The notes under the pieces: model-generated
Seen by the model: the letters and a program-made list of their open reading frames with translations, nothing else
Told to the model about the DNA's origin: nothing
Databases searched by the model: none
Made by a program: the position numbers and the translations under genes
Source: Erysipelotrichaceae bacterium
GTDB lineage: Bacteria > Bacillota_I > Bacilli_A > Erysipelotrichales > Erysipelotrichaceae
Direction of reading: 5' to 3'
Assembly (NCBI GenBank): GCA_017419065.1
Contig: JAFOMB010000142.1
Coordinates: forward strand, 1 to 17,589
Length of the DNA: 17,589 nucleotides
Shown: one piece after another, positions 6,472-17,400 of the stretch
Layout: every line of letters begins with the position of its first letter
Numbering within the stretch: position 1 is the stretch's first letter

Positions 6472-7194
6472 TCAGGCTTTCTCCTTTCTGTCTTTAAGAA
6501 GCAGGCTTCCAAGGAAGACCGTTAATAAGAAGCTGATGCCTCCCAGGAGGAAGTGGACTTCGACCGGGATGGCTTCCGCCAGGCGGCTGCCGGAGGTCTT
6601 CGGGACTTTGACCCTGATGATCTTTTCGTCCGGGAGCTCGACCGCGAAGTTGACGCGGAGTCTGGCCAGGGTATCCTGGTAGATGTTGGTCTGGGTCTCG
6701 CCGTCGAGTTCGATGTGGATGGTGAGGACGCCTTCCTTTCCCGAAGGAAGCTCTTCTAAGAGGAAGAGGGAATCCAGGGCGTCGGTAGCTTCATGTAAGC
6801 CGACTAATTGGTTGCCTTCGCCTCCTACTGCCTTGGAGGAGTAGATGGTCTTTTCTTTTCCTTCAGAATCCTTGTAGCGCAGCTCATAGGAGTAGGCGCC
6901 GCCCGAGGCTTTGGAGCCGTCTTCGAAGGACTTCAGGATGTCGTTGGACATCCAGTAGGAGATAGCTTCCTTGTGGGTGTTTTTGATGGTGAACTCGAGA
7001 TCGGCGGTATCGCCAGGTTCCATTCCCTGTAAGGCCTTGTTGATGGAGGCTTCGTCGTAGTTGCCTGTTAAGGCCGTGCCGTTGAAGGTGACGGTGAAGT
7101 CCGTCTCGATCTCCGGGTAGTGTTCCGCTTTGACTCTATAGGAAGGAAGCAGGAGAAGGAGTAAGGATAAGACTGTGACTATCTTCTTCATCAT
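6472..7194 (-). CDS. Anchored surface protein with VPKTSG sorting-like signal
   Basis: A 240-residue secreted protein. A signal peptide ends near VKA-E (residues 23-24). The body (about 25-190) is beta-rich, with a conserved-looking pattern MEPGDTADLEFTIKNTHKE, reminiscent of TasA/camelysin-type and DUF11-like subunits that describe extracellular fibres. The C-terminus holds VPKTSG (197-202), a hydrophobic helix (about 213-233) and the tail KDRKEKA; the motif-to-end distance fits a cell-wall sorting signal, so it is probably sortase-attached or simply membrane-anchored. AGGAGG lies nine bases before the ATG, overlapping the end of the preceding gene, whose TGA is separated from this ATG by one base. 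A second ATG follows immediately and could also be used. I recognise the type from similar operons but know no defined function. Confidence 0.8.
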   Translation of the reverse strand: MMKKIVTVLSLLLLLLPSYRVKAEHYPEIETDFTVTFNGTALTGNYDEASINKALQGMEPGDTADLEFTIKNTHKEAISYWMSNDILKSFEDGSKASGGAYSYELRYKDSEGKEKTIYSSKAVGGEGNQLVGLHEATDALDSLFLLEELPSGKEGVLTIHIELDGETQTNIYQDTLARLRVNFAVELPDEKIIRVKVPKTSGSRLAEAIPVEVHFLLGGISFLLTVFLGSLLLKDRKEKA

Positions 7195-7195
7195 A

Positions 7196-7942
7196 TCAGT
7201 TGCCCTCCTTTCCCAAGGCGAGATTGCCTTCTTTGTCTATGGTGACACTTCTTCCCCAGGCACTGAGTATAGCGTCCTTCGCGTTGTGGGTCTGGACGGC
7301 GTCGGCTTCCGCGTCCAGGCAGAAGGTCTTGCCGTCATAGAGATAGGTGAGGTGGATGACGGTGTAGCCGTCCTTGTCGACTGTAGAGGTCTCCTCCACC
7401 GTGACCTTGATGTCCTTGTCTAAATAGAAGGATTCTAACAGGTCATCGGTAGTCTCTCCTTTGGAGAGCGGCTTCTTATAGTAGAAGATCTCTCTTTCAT
7501 CTGTAGAGGCCTTTTCGTCATGGATCCAGTTTTCACTCTTGGAGAAGTTGAGGTGGATATAGGAGGTATCGAGATCGTATCTCTTGGCCTCCTTTTCATC
7601 CAGCCAGTACTTGTATACCGTGAGTCTGACATATTCGTCGATCTCCCCGGAGTTGGTGATGCTTAATGTCTCCGGATAGACTTCCCCGTATCTGACGGTA
7701 TCTCTTCCTTCTAAGAGAGAAGCGGTATAGGTGGTCCATTCTCCGTTTTTATAGTCTCTCTGTCCGACCTTCTCCCCGTTTTCATTGAGGGTGATCCCGA
7801 TGTGATACATCTCGAACTGGGCTTCATAGTCCTGGGACTTGATCAGGGCAGCTCTGGTCCCCTGGATGAGGGAGAAGATGCACAGGGACAGGGATAAGAG
7901 GAAGAGAGGAAGGAGGATCTTCTTGTTGAGTTTCTTTTTCAT
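7196..7942 (-). CDS. SipW-type exported protein (TasA/camelysin-like), 248 aa
   Basis: The N-terminus is MKKKLNKK plus a hydrophobic run (9-26), then QGTRAALIKS (27-36), the layout of signal peptides processed by the SipW signal peptidase. The mature part is beta-rich: a segment YGEVYPETLSITNSGEIDEY (reading like the TasA/camelysin NxGxxxxYVR strand) and VRLTVYKYW follow, so it likely is a fibre or matrix subunit. No C-terminal anchor is present. An AGGAGG site ten bases upstream overlaps the stop codon region of the preceding gene, so the two are translationally coupled. The family name is inferred from the signal and fold pattern, not from strong motif identity. Confidence 0.75.
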   Translation of the reverse strand: MKKKLNKKILLPLFLLSLSLCIFSLIQGTRAALIKSQDYEAQFEMYHIGITLNENGEKVGQRDYKNGEWTTYTASLLEGRDTVRYGEVYPETLSITNSGEIDEYVRLTVYKYWLDEKEAKRYDLDTSYIHLNFSKSENWIHDEKASTDEREIFYYKKPLSKGETTDDLLESFYLDKDIKVTVEETSTVDKDGYTVIHLTYLYDGKTFCLDAEADAVQTHNAKDAILSAWGRSVTIDKEGNLALGKEGN

Positions 7943-7948
7943 ATGTCT

Positions 7949-8446
7949 TTATCCTCCTATCCTCTGGATATTCCAGTCAGCCGACCAGTCGGCGAATAGC
8001 TCTCCCGCTTCATTGATGGAAGCCGGGACGAATTCGTAGACGACGACGAGGTTGAAGTCCTTTTCCAGGGTCTTCTGGCCCTCCTCGTTCAGGGTGATGT
8101 CGAGGGCGGCCTCCTCTTTCTCATGAAGAGGGAGTTCGTACTCATACCAGCCGTCCTTCAGGTTCCAGTGATCGCCCTTATACTCAAGGTATTTGAGGAC
8201 CTCGTCTACGGCGAAGGTCTTTACCCGCACATAGACAGGATCGGAGCCTTCCGGGACGGAGATCACGACGTGCTTGCCGCCGTCGATCTTTTCTTCTTTG
8301 AACCTTGTCTCATCATGGAGCTGCAGGGTAGCCTGGCCTTTGGTCCTGGTGTAGGTGGTAAAGAAGGCGAAGGTCTTAGGGACAATGGTGAGAGTGATCA
8401 GAAGCAGACAGGAGAAGAGAAGTATCTTTCGTAGGGTCTTATTCAC
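7949..8446 (-). CDS. SipW-type exported protein (TasA/camelysin-like), 165 aa
   Basis: A small secreted protein directly after the giant adhesin gene. The signal is MNKTLRK plus a hydrophobic stretch (8-21) ending in TFAFFTTYTRTKG (25-37), close to the AYFTDT-type motif of SipW substrates such as TasA and camelysin. The mature domain contains EGSDPVYVRVKTFA, a typical strand of these subunits, and no membrane anchor. A GTG start at 8446 is chosen because AGGAGG is nine bases upstream; a second GTG at 8452 has only three bases of spacing. The start lies two bases past the TGA of the adhesin gene and the stop overlaps the next gene's ribosome binding site, so expression should follow the adhesin. 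Confidence 0.8.
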   Translation of the reverse strand: MNKTLRKILLFSCLLLITLTIVPKTFAFFTTYTRTKGQATLQLHDETRFKEEKIDGGKHVVISVPEGSDPVYVRVKTFAVDEVLKYLEYKGDHWNLKDGWYEYELPLHEKEEAALDITLNEEGQKTLEKDFNLVVVYEFVPASINEAGELFADWSADWNIQRIGG

Positions 8447-8448
8447 GA

Positions 8449-11400
8449 TCACTCACCTCCTTTCTCCAGGTCGGATACCCAGACCCAGGTACCCTCGTCA
8501 TTCTTGTTGAAGCTGTTCTTCGCGCCGTAGCCTCTCTTCCTGTTCTCGTTCCAGGTGTTCCGGAAGGAGAGGATATTGGACGCCTTGTCTTTCTGTAAGG
8601 TAATGGTCAGTTCATCAGCTGTGCCTTCCTTGATCTCATAAGCACCGCCGGCGTAGACTTCCTTGACGGTTACCTTGGAGCCTACCGGGAAGTCTCCTAA
8701 TTCTATGGACTTCTTACCGGTTCCGTCATAGGTAAGAGATTCCATATCGTGATAGAGGATACTTCCTTCATACTCTACTGTCACTTCGAAGATGAAGGTG
8801 ACCGGGGAGGAATCTTCCCACTTGTCCAGGATCTTCTCAATAGTGAAGTAGGTGAACTTCCGGTTGGTTACCGTGATGAATTCGATCACCTTTTCTCCCA
8901 AGAGGATATCCTTTCCGGAGACGGTGAATACGACATCCTGTCCGGAGATGGAGTAGTGGTCAGGTGCCTTTGTCTCATGGAGAGTGTAGGTGCCTTCATG
9001 GATACTCTTCACACTGAAGGAACCGTCTTCTCCTGTTCTGAATTCGTAGATGGTCTCCTTCAGAGAGCCGTCGGCCTGTACGTACTTCTGCGTCTGTACA
9101 TCCTGGATGGTGAAGAGAGCGCCGGCGAGTTTCTCCTGCGTATCTTCATCTTCCTTGACGACCTTGAGGGTAGCCATCTTCTGATTGGTGACTGTGATGA
9201 ATTCAACGGTCTCTTCATTGACAGTTACCTTACTGTCATAGATCGTGAATTCCACATCTTCTCCGATGAGGTAGTCGGCAGGTGCCTTCGTCTCGTGGAG
9301 GATATAGGTGCCGGCAGGGACTTTACGGACGTTGATGTTGCCATCGGCGTCTGTAATGAAGTCATGCGGTGCCGGTAAGAGGTTTCCGTCTTCCTGCAGA
9401 TACAGTTTGGAATTCTTATCCTGGATCGTGAAGATGGCGCCTTCCAATGGTTCTTCGGTCTCGCCGTCGATCTTGACGATGCGCAGTCTTCCGAACTTCT
9501 CATTGACGAAGGTGATCTTCTCGAGTTCGAGGTCGCCGCTGCTGAGAGGTCTCTTGTAGGAGACATCAGCGATCAGTTCATCACCGGTATCCGTGACAGT
9601 GACATCTGCGTAGTAGATGTTCTTGTCGTAATTGATCATACTGTCATGGCCCTGACGTTCAGAGATATAGTATCTGAATGTCTTTCCGGCGTCTGCCTGT
9701 GTGTAGACGATCGGATCGAAGGTGACTGTGGATTCCGGTCCGCCGAATTCATCAGTGCTTCTGGACTGAAGCAGATCGCCGAATTCATTCCGCAGTTCGA
9801 ATATGAAGTGATCCGGGAATTCTGAATTTTCAACGATCGTTCCACCGAGGACTTTCTTGTTTACCTGGAGGACTGCTTCGGTATCGTAGGTGATCTTTTC
9901 TTTGATGTTTGTGAAGGTAACGGTTACTTCTGTGCCGGAAATGACGCTTCCTTCTGCGTTGTCGGCAGACTGCAGTGACCAGTGAGCCGGAATATCGATC
10001 TCGCTGACCTTGTAGAGCGTGCCGGCCGGCAGATCGAAGATACTCAGGGCTTCCTTGTGTTTCAGGGTGAAGGTCATGCCGTCGGAGACACGGACGCGTT
10101 CCTTGGTATCAGCTGTTTCCTTTAAGCCCGGGAAGTCATCCTTGAGCGGATTACCGTCTTCATCGCTGAGTTCCACCTTGAAGGTGAAGGTATCATCTGT
10201 CGAAGCATCTGCGGTGACTTTGGTGATCCTGAGATCGCCCGGAACCGTTCTGTTTGTGAATACCGGTTCCGCAGGTTCATCGTTCAGGTAGTACTGTACG
10301 TTCGTGATGACCCTTCCTTCCGGACCCTTCAGTACTTCTACAGTGACCTTGTATTCCGTCATATCGTAGTCGATCGTATCATCCTTGCCTTCGATTTCAC
10401 GGACATAGTAGGTGTAGCGGTATCCGGCATTCTCTTCGGTATAGGTGATCGTATCGAAGCGGGCAATAGAGTAGCCGTAGTGCGGGTTCCTGACCGGATC
10501 GCCGTTTTCATCGAGGACAGTGTTTCCGTCTTCATCGAGGAGGAATTCCTCATTGTCGATGACGCCGTTTTCTGCTGTCTGGATGGTCTTCTTATTGTGA
10601 TCGAGTAATTCAAAGGTGAATTCGCCTTCTGTGATCTCTCTGCCAAGCAGTCTCTTATAGGCAACAAGATCCAGGTAGGCAGGTTTGTAGGAGTATTCAT
10701 TAAGGGCCGACACACGGGCAACGTTGCCGGATGTGATCATTCCGCTTGCGTCCATGATGCCTTTCAGTACCCAGTTCGACGGGATTCCCACTTCTTCGAC
10801 CGTGTACTGTGTTCCGGCCGGAAGGTTCGGGATGACGACCGTTTCACCGACACGGCAGGTCACATAGATGACGCCTTCTGTGACAACAGCCTCATCGACA
10901 TCCTGCCACTGAGCGTACAGGGTAACCGTTGACATCGGCTCTGTTTTGATGTCGATAATGTCTGCATCGTTAAACCGATCGCCGCTGCCGTCTTTTTCGG
11001 TACTCCATCCTAACAGAACTGCACCTTCTTTGCTGAAAGTGCAAGGCGGTAAATAATTGCTTCTTCCAAGGATAGCCCGGAAATCATCCATGCTTCCTTT
11101 CCCGCCGTTTGGATCGAAGGTGATCGTGTAGTCGTTGCGGTCATAGTAGTAGTTGATGACGTTCTGGCTTTCATCTTCCGAAACAGTGATCGTCTGTGCT
11201 TCCGGGGTCTTGTAATAGCTATAGGATTCATCCTCAAGGAAGAACGAATTCTTTACCGGACCGGTGAATTCATCACCTGCCAGTAAATCGAATGTCTCTG
11301 TATCATCCAGTTCATAGTTCGAGGCATCGACCTGTTTGTAGTGATTGACAGTGACCTTCACGGATTCTGTCCATTCCGCATAGAGGGTCGTTACCTTGTT

Positions 11401-14400
11401 GAACGCAAGAATAGCAGATCCGGTTACAAGTTTATCGGCAGTGTAATGCGTTCCAGATCCGTCAGCCTCAGTATTCCATCCGGTTACAAGATAGCCGTCT
11501 CTCTTGATATCTCCGGAGTTAGGGAGGAAGATATACCTCGGAATACTCTTGTAGTAACGGACATCCGTCTCTTCGCCGGTGAGGGCAAAGGTACCGCCGT
11601 TGGCGTGATAGACGAGTACAGCTGTATTTTCATCTGCGACAGGTTCATCCGCCTGCAGACGTACAGCGTTACCTTCATCCTGCTTGGTCCCGATGACGAT
11701 CGGCTTCGAATCCTTTCCGTTGTCGACATAGTCGACGATCTCACCGTTGGCAGCCGGAACTTCTTCCGTTCTCTCTTCGACGAACCAGTCTATCGCTGTT
11801 CCATCCTTGAAGAGTTTACCGAGGGAATCCTTCAATGTGATCTTGAAGGTGAATACATCATTCTGATTGTATTCATCGACATTGCCGTCTTTGTAGATTC
11901 TGAGCGAGCCCGGTTTTGTCCGGTTGTAGAATACGAAACCGTCATCATCGTAGACGATATCCGCTCTGAGAGAACCGTTCGGATTCTCTGTAACAGTAAC
12001 TGTCACGACTTCTTCGTGGGAATCCATGAAGACATTCGGATCGTTCGGATCCATTTCTCTGATGCGGTAGGTGTGTACACCCGGTTCACGGTAGACGAGG
12101 ATCGGGAAGTCGAGATAGCCGCCGTTTATTACCCCGGCCCTCATCGGATAAGATTCTTTGAGATAATCGCCGAACGGACCGATAAATTCAAATTCTGTCT
12201 GTCCGTCTTCGGTTACCTGGAACATGAAACTCCGCGGTTCCGCAGGTCTGCCATCCAGGAGTTTCATACCTTCCAGTTTGGCGGTAGTGATCTCCGGTAT
12301 GTATTTATCGACAAATGTCGCTGTTACTGTTTCCATGGATTCGATAACACCGGTGTTGTTTTCCACTCTGACAAGTGTCCAGCCGTCCGGGATATCGATC
12401 TCCGTTACTTTATAGGATGTTCCTGCCGGGAGACCCTGGATGATCGCCATCTCGCCTCCCTTGAGAGTGATATCAAACGCGCCGTCCTTGACATCGACAT
12501 TGGTATCGATCTTCTTGAAGACTGCTGTCAGAATGATGTGATCACCCTGCGCATAACGGCCCTTCGGGATCACGCCCTGATCTTCATACTCGTAGCCGTT
12601 TGCTTCATCTACCCAGTGATCGAATACATAGCCGTATTTGACCAGTCTATTGGCAGGTAGTGTATTGTCCTTATCACCGGAGAGCGCACTGTCAGGCATC
12701 GAACCGATGGTACCTTCTCCGATGTAGGAGACATTGAAGATATTTCCTTCCCAGATCCAGGTACCGGCCATACCTGACGGATTCGCGCTGAAGACGCCAG
12801 GGAATCCAATCGGATAAACAGAAGGCGAATCTTCGTATTTCTTGACCCATTTTCCGGAATAGCCTTCCCCTGTAGGAGTCGGTAAACGGTTATCTTCAGA
12901 CGTGTAGTAATTGCCGCCGCCGGAATTGAACCAGAAGGAGCTGTTGAGCGTAATCTCTCTGAATACACATCCGTGGAAGATACCGGAGAGATTGTCTCTG
13001 TAACCGTGGCCTATATAGAATGTTGAAAGATCCAGCACTTCCAGAGATGTAAGATTCGAGAACAGGTACGTAGCCCAGCCGGCACCGCGGAGATGAACGT
13101 TCTCCAATACCAGTTCTTTCAGTGCAGGCAGATTTGAGAACAGACCTGAATAGAATCCGGCATTAGGGTTCCAGTTGCTTACGTCTAATTTCTCAAGGCT
13201 GTTGCAGCCGTTGAAGACATAGCTTCTGGTGTTGTTAGCAGTCTGCGTGGAAGCATATTCATACGTGCCCATACCGTCTGTAACGTTGCTGACATCCCAG
13301 GTAGAGAGGTCTAATTCTTTCAGTGATCTGCAGCTATAGAATGTATTTCTTAAATTGGTGACAAGAGAGGTATCGAATCTGCTGACATCAGCACTCTGCA
13401 GATTCGTCATTCCGTTGAAGAACGAAGTGATTACCTTCGGCCGGATCGCATATCCATCTGCGACTGTGACGGTATAGACGCTGTTCTTGTTCCACGAAAC
13501 AGTATTGTTGTCTTCAAAACCCGTATAAACAGTACCTGTATATTCTACATCATTGATCGTTACTGTTCTTCTGGAGTTGTTCGGATATGTCTCCGTGCTT
13601 CTGAAGAAGGTGAGGTTGCCGTCTTCGTCTAAGATCGCATAGGCGGTACCTTCGAGTTCCTCATCTGTCGCATGGTAGACTTCTCTCTGCGCGGCAGCCG
13701 TTCTCTTCAGATCCTCTGTATCTGTCACAGTGCCCATCAAGGCAGATGGTCCGGAAATACTTCCGCCGGCACTTACACCGAACGGGAAAGGATGGAACGG
13801 TTCCTCAACAGGCGCAAACGGGCTGTCGAGTTTCGTGATGTAATACGGTAATTCTCCTTCCGGCAGATCTTCTCCGAAGAGTTCCACATGGAATGTGAAT
13901 TCTGTATCCGGATCATAATCTTCCGATTCCGGATCGATGTACTTGATGATCTGCAGGGTACCCGGATTGAGTTCATTGCGGAATACCGGCATACTGCCTT
14001 CTCCCTCTTTCCAGGTGACAGATTTGACGCCATCTTTTTCGCTATATTCCACGTTCTCCGGATCGATCATTTCCTGAACGATATCCAGGACACCCTTACC
14101 GGTATCGGTAACAGTCAACTTATAGCCGAACCAGGATTCGTCAAAGACGATCGTATCGTAATCCTTTCCGTCGTATTTCTTTGTTTCATGAACGAGGAAG
14201 TAGAAGGTCTTGCCGTTGTCGTTCTGATCGAAGTGGAGTTCTTCAAAGGTGATGACGCCTTCTCCGTTATTGGTCTGCGCTTCCGCAAAACCCCACTCTC
14301 CGGTATCCGGATCCTGTGCGAACAGTTCAAAGGTAAACTCGCTGTCCTGCAGCTGTCTGCCCTTCATTTCCTTCCAGGCTACGAGCTGTTTGGAGCCTTC

Positions 14401-17400
14401 CGCTTCGTAGCTGTTCTCAAAGACGATCTCATCGATCTCGTTGCCGTCTTCGTCGAGATAGACGACGTTCACATCGAGTGTGCCGTTCACCTGTGTATCG
14501 TCGATCGTGACGACTGCATAGAATTCTCTGGTGTCATAGGTCACACCGTCTGTGCCGTCTGCCTTCACCGATTCAACGATGCGGTATCTGTAAGTCTTGC
14601 CGGCATCCTTTTCTGTGTAGTTGATCGCACTGAAAGTGACCGGTGCCACGGAATAGGATACCGATCCGTCTTCGTTGTAGTGGACTTCTGCGTCCTGGTT
14701 GGTAGACATCTTGACGACGCCACTTTCGCTGTAGACAGTGAACTGGAACTGATTTCTCTGCATGATGCCGCATTCCAGCATCTTGAAGGCCTTCAGATTG
14801 ATCCTGCCCGAAGCGTGGTATTCGTTGACGAACTTGGAATAAGCGGAACCGTTCGGAGGAATGACACCTGTCGCACCGGTCGAAGAGATGAGACGGAAGC
14901 CTTTTCCGTTTGCCTCAGTGACCTTGTAGCGGACATTCTGATCGATCTCTTTGATGTGGATCTTCTGGTTGTATTTGATCGAAATATCCCAGGTGTAATC
15001 GACACCGATCTTTCCGGAAGATACGACTGTATCTCCTTCCAGGATGTCATAGTCATAATTAGCGTATACCGGTTCTTCCTGTCCATCGACGATCCTTGCG
15101 AATTCGAAGGTAAAGGTAAACGGCGTTTCAAGAAGCTTCGTATTATCTTTGATATCTTCGTAATTCTTCAGTTCCTTCTCGAGGTAGAGATCGCCATACG
15201 GATGGTAGCGGTTGATGATGTTCATACCGACATATTCCGGTACATAGGAAGATACGAGTCCTGTGACGACTTCCTTGACGGTATAGACGATCGGAACACC
15301 TTCTTCACCTTCACGGTTCTTATACAGATCCTTAAATTCGTAGTTCCATTCACCGGTATCCTTGTCTGCCTTGATGTTCATCCTGCGGATCTCTTCTCCA
15401 TCCGCATAGAGAATGACTGTCAGGGTAGATGGACGTACGGTCTCATCATCGCCTTCCCAGGTCTTCGTTCCAGGAATGCTGATCTTTTCAGGTTCGTGTG
15501 TATTGATAAACTTGTAGGTACTGTCATCTTCCTTGATCAAAGAGCCTGTATAGGCATCGATGATCTCTTCTGTGACACTGTAGCGGATCGGTCCGTGTTC
15601 ATCTGCGTACGGAATGTTGTCAAAGCCGCTTTCCCAGACCTTGTTTCCTTCTTCATCGATGATCGGAAGAGTCAGGGTCTTGCCGGTATCGACACCGTTG
15701 GCGAACAGGTGGAATACGACCTGAACAGGACGTACGCCGTCACGGTTGTTTTCATCGTTCCATTCCTTCTTCACCTTGATGGAGTGTTCGATCATACCGA
15801 CCTTGGTGTAGTCCTGACGGACATACATCTCAGTGAATTCCGGATTCTGTGCGGAAAAGGCTCTGGAGGATGCCTGCATGTAGGAGTTGTTGTAGGCATG
15901 GCCGTCTTCGGCGATCAGTTTTCTGGCTTCTTCACCGGAAGGCGCCTTCATGCTGATGTAGATCGCAAACCACTGATCCGGCTGCAGTTCAAAATCATCC
16001 GCGACTGTCTGGCCTTCTTTGAGAGGCTGCTTGGACGCATCGACGGCGACCATCTTGACATCGGCCAAATCGCCTGTGTAATCCTCAGCTCTTGTCCAGA
16101 TCGAAGTATCCTGGAGATTCGTATTGACCGGATGCCACTTGATGCCGGTAGCAGCTGTCGGATCCACTACCTCCAATGGGAGGCTCTGTGTTGCGTAGTA
16201 GACAACAGGATCACATCCGAGGTCGATCAGACTCTGGACATTGATGCCGTTGTAGTAACCCTGCCAGGTCGGCTTGTTGATATCGATATCATCATTGCCT
16301 TCTGCGGCGTGGAATGTTTCGAGATTATCGAAGATGCGGATATTCGAAGAGATCGTCTCATCGTTGTTTCCGAAGAGGAGACGGTAGGAATAGTTTCCTC
16401 CCTCGTAGACATCTCTTCTGTTTCCTTCCGGATCATCGTGGTAGATACCGGTCGTATAGCGCATCTCGCCGTTGACGTCGACGTCTTTTCTTAAATAGGT
16501 TCTCGTAGCGTCGACTTCGTCGATCGTTGTATAGACACCGGCATAGACAAAGCTCGGAGTATCTCTGTTCGGATCGAGATCCTTCATCATCTTCTTTTCC
16601 GTATCGTTGTCAAATGCCAGTTCGGTAGAAACGTTGTTGGAGGAATACGGATCATCCGGTTCACCGCGGTAGTTCTCGATAGTTCCGAATTTATCCATAT
16701 CCGCTTCAAAGGCGATGACGTTGTGGATGTAGTCACCGTAAACAGCCATGTTGTCGAGAGTGTACTCCGCCCAGAATTCAATAGACGGAACATCCTGATA
16801 GTAGAAGGTATCTCCTTCCTTGAATCTCTCGGCTGTCGGCTGCAGTTCGACTTCTACGATCAGGAGTTGTCTCTGGACACCGTCCTTTTCGATCGTCTTT
16901 GTATAGGTATCCAGGATCTTGTCTTTCGAACGGACAGTCACAGATCCCTCTTTATAGCGGACACCCGGCGGCAGGAGGTCATACCAGTAGCCGTGTGTCG
17001 GAACTTCCAGTCTGCCATCGGCGATCGCCTGTTCAAATGTCTTCTGTTCCTTGATGAACGTTTCGACTTCGACTCTGGCGTTGTATTTGATATTGATGGT
17101 GTTTGTCGAGAAGTCGATATCTTCGATCTTCTGACTTGCTTCTTTATATGGATAGACCTGGGTATCGGTCGAATAGCCGTCCATTTCGTTGAAACCGTCT
17201 TTCGGCTTTCCCTTCTGTGTCGGAGCATCCTTGATGTCGACGATCAGCCAGCTACTATCTGTTTCCGGTACATCGTTTCTGGTCGCGATCAGGTCAGCGG
17301 CGTTCCATAAGTCCAGACGCGGATTCGGGGAACTGTCAAACAGACGGTTGACTTCCGCCATGATCGTATCCGACGGTTTTAAGCGGATGACGACGCGCAG

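Larger units (their letters stand above)
9490..14815 (-). repeat. Alternating FctA-type / DUF7601-like Ig modules
   Basis: From residue about 921 to 2695 the adhesin alternates two Ig-like families. FctA (Spy0128)-type copies begin near nt 14815, 14400, 12290, 10690 and 9895; each shows an early Lys (for example AWKEMKGR, AYKRLLGR), a central Glu (HETKKYDG, VREIEG, ISERQG) and a late Asn (FENSY, FRNEL, FYNRT, FTNRT, FVNEK). DUF7601-like copies begin near 13960, 11910 and 10240 with G(T/S/D)L(Q/R)I, continue to LPAGTxYxVxE, and end in a (V)TxxFxx strand. The paired pattern indicates repeated duplication of an FctA-DUF7601 unit. Confidence 0.75.

Noticed and set aside
6471..6512. Longer N-terminus for the MucBP-domain protein from ATG 6512
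   Set aside because: It would overlap the previous gene by 41 bases, has no Shine-Dalgarno sequence, and puts 14 charged residues in front of a good signal peptide that starts at 6470.
8368..8390. VPKTF in the first SipW-type protein as a sorting motif
   Set aside because: It lies within the signal peptide at the N-terminus, not in front of a C-terminal hydrophobic segment; resemblance to VPKTS is chance.
8447..8452. GTG start at 8452 for the first SipW-type protein
   Set aside because: It lies only three bases from AGGAGG and overlaps the adhesin stop codon; the GTG at 8446 has normal nine-base spacing.
11341..12660. 439-codon plus-strand open frame opposite the adhesin
   Set aside because: Same reason: an antisense shadow of the Ig-like region, with no ribosome binding site of note and no domain.
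13888..16494. 868-codon open frame on the plus strand opposite the giant adhesin
   Set aside because: It is antisense to an intact frame with clear domains, and its translation is rich in Ile, Phe, Val and Asp with no recognisable family. The codon use of the adhesin simply avoids stop codons on the other strand.
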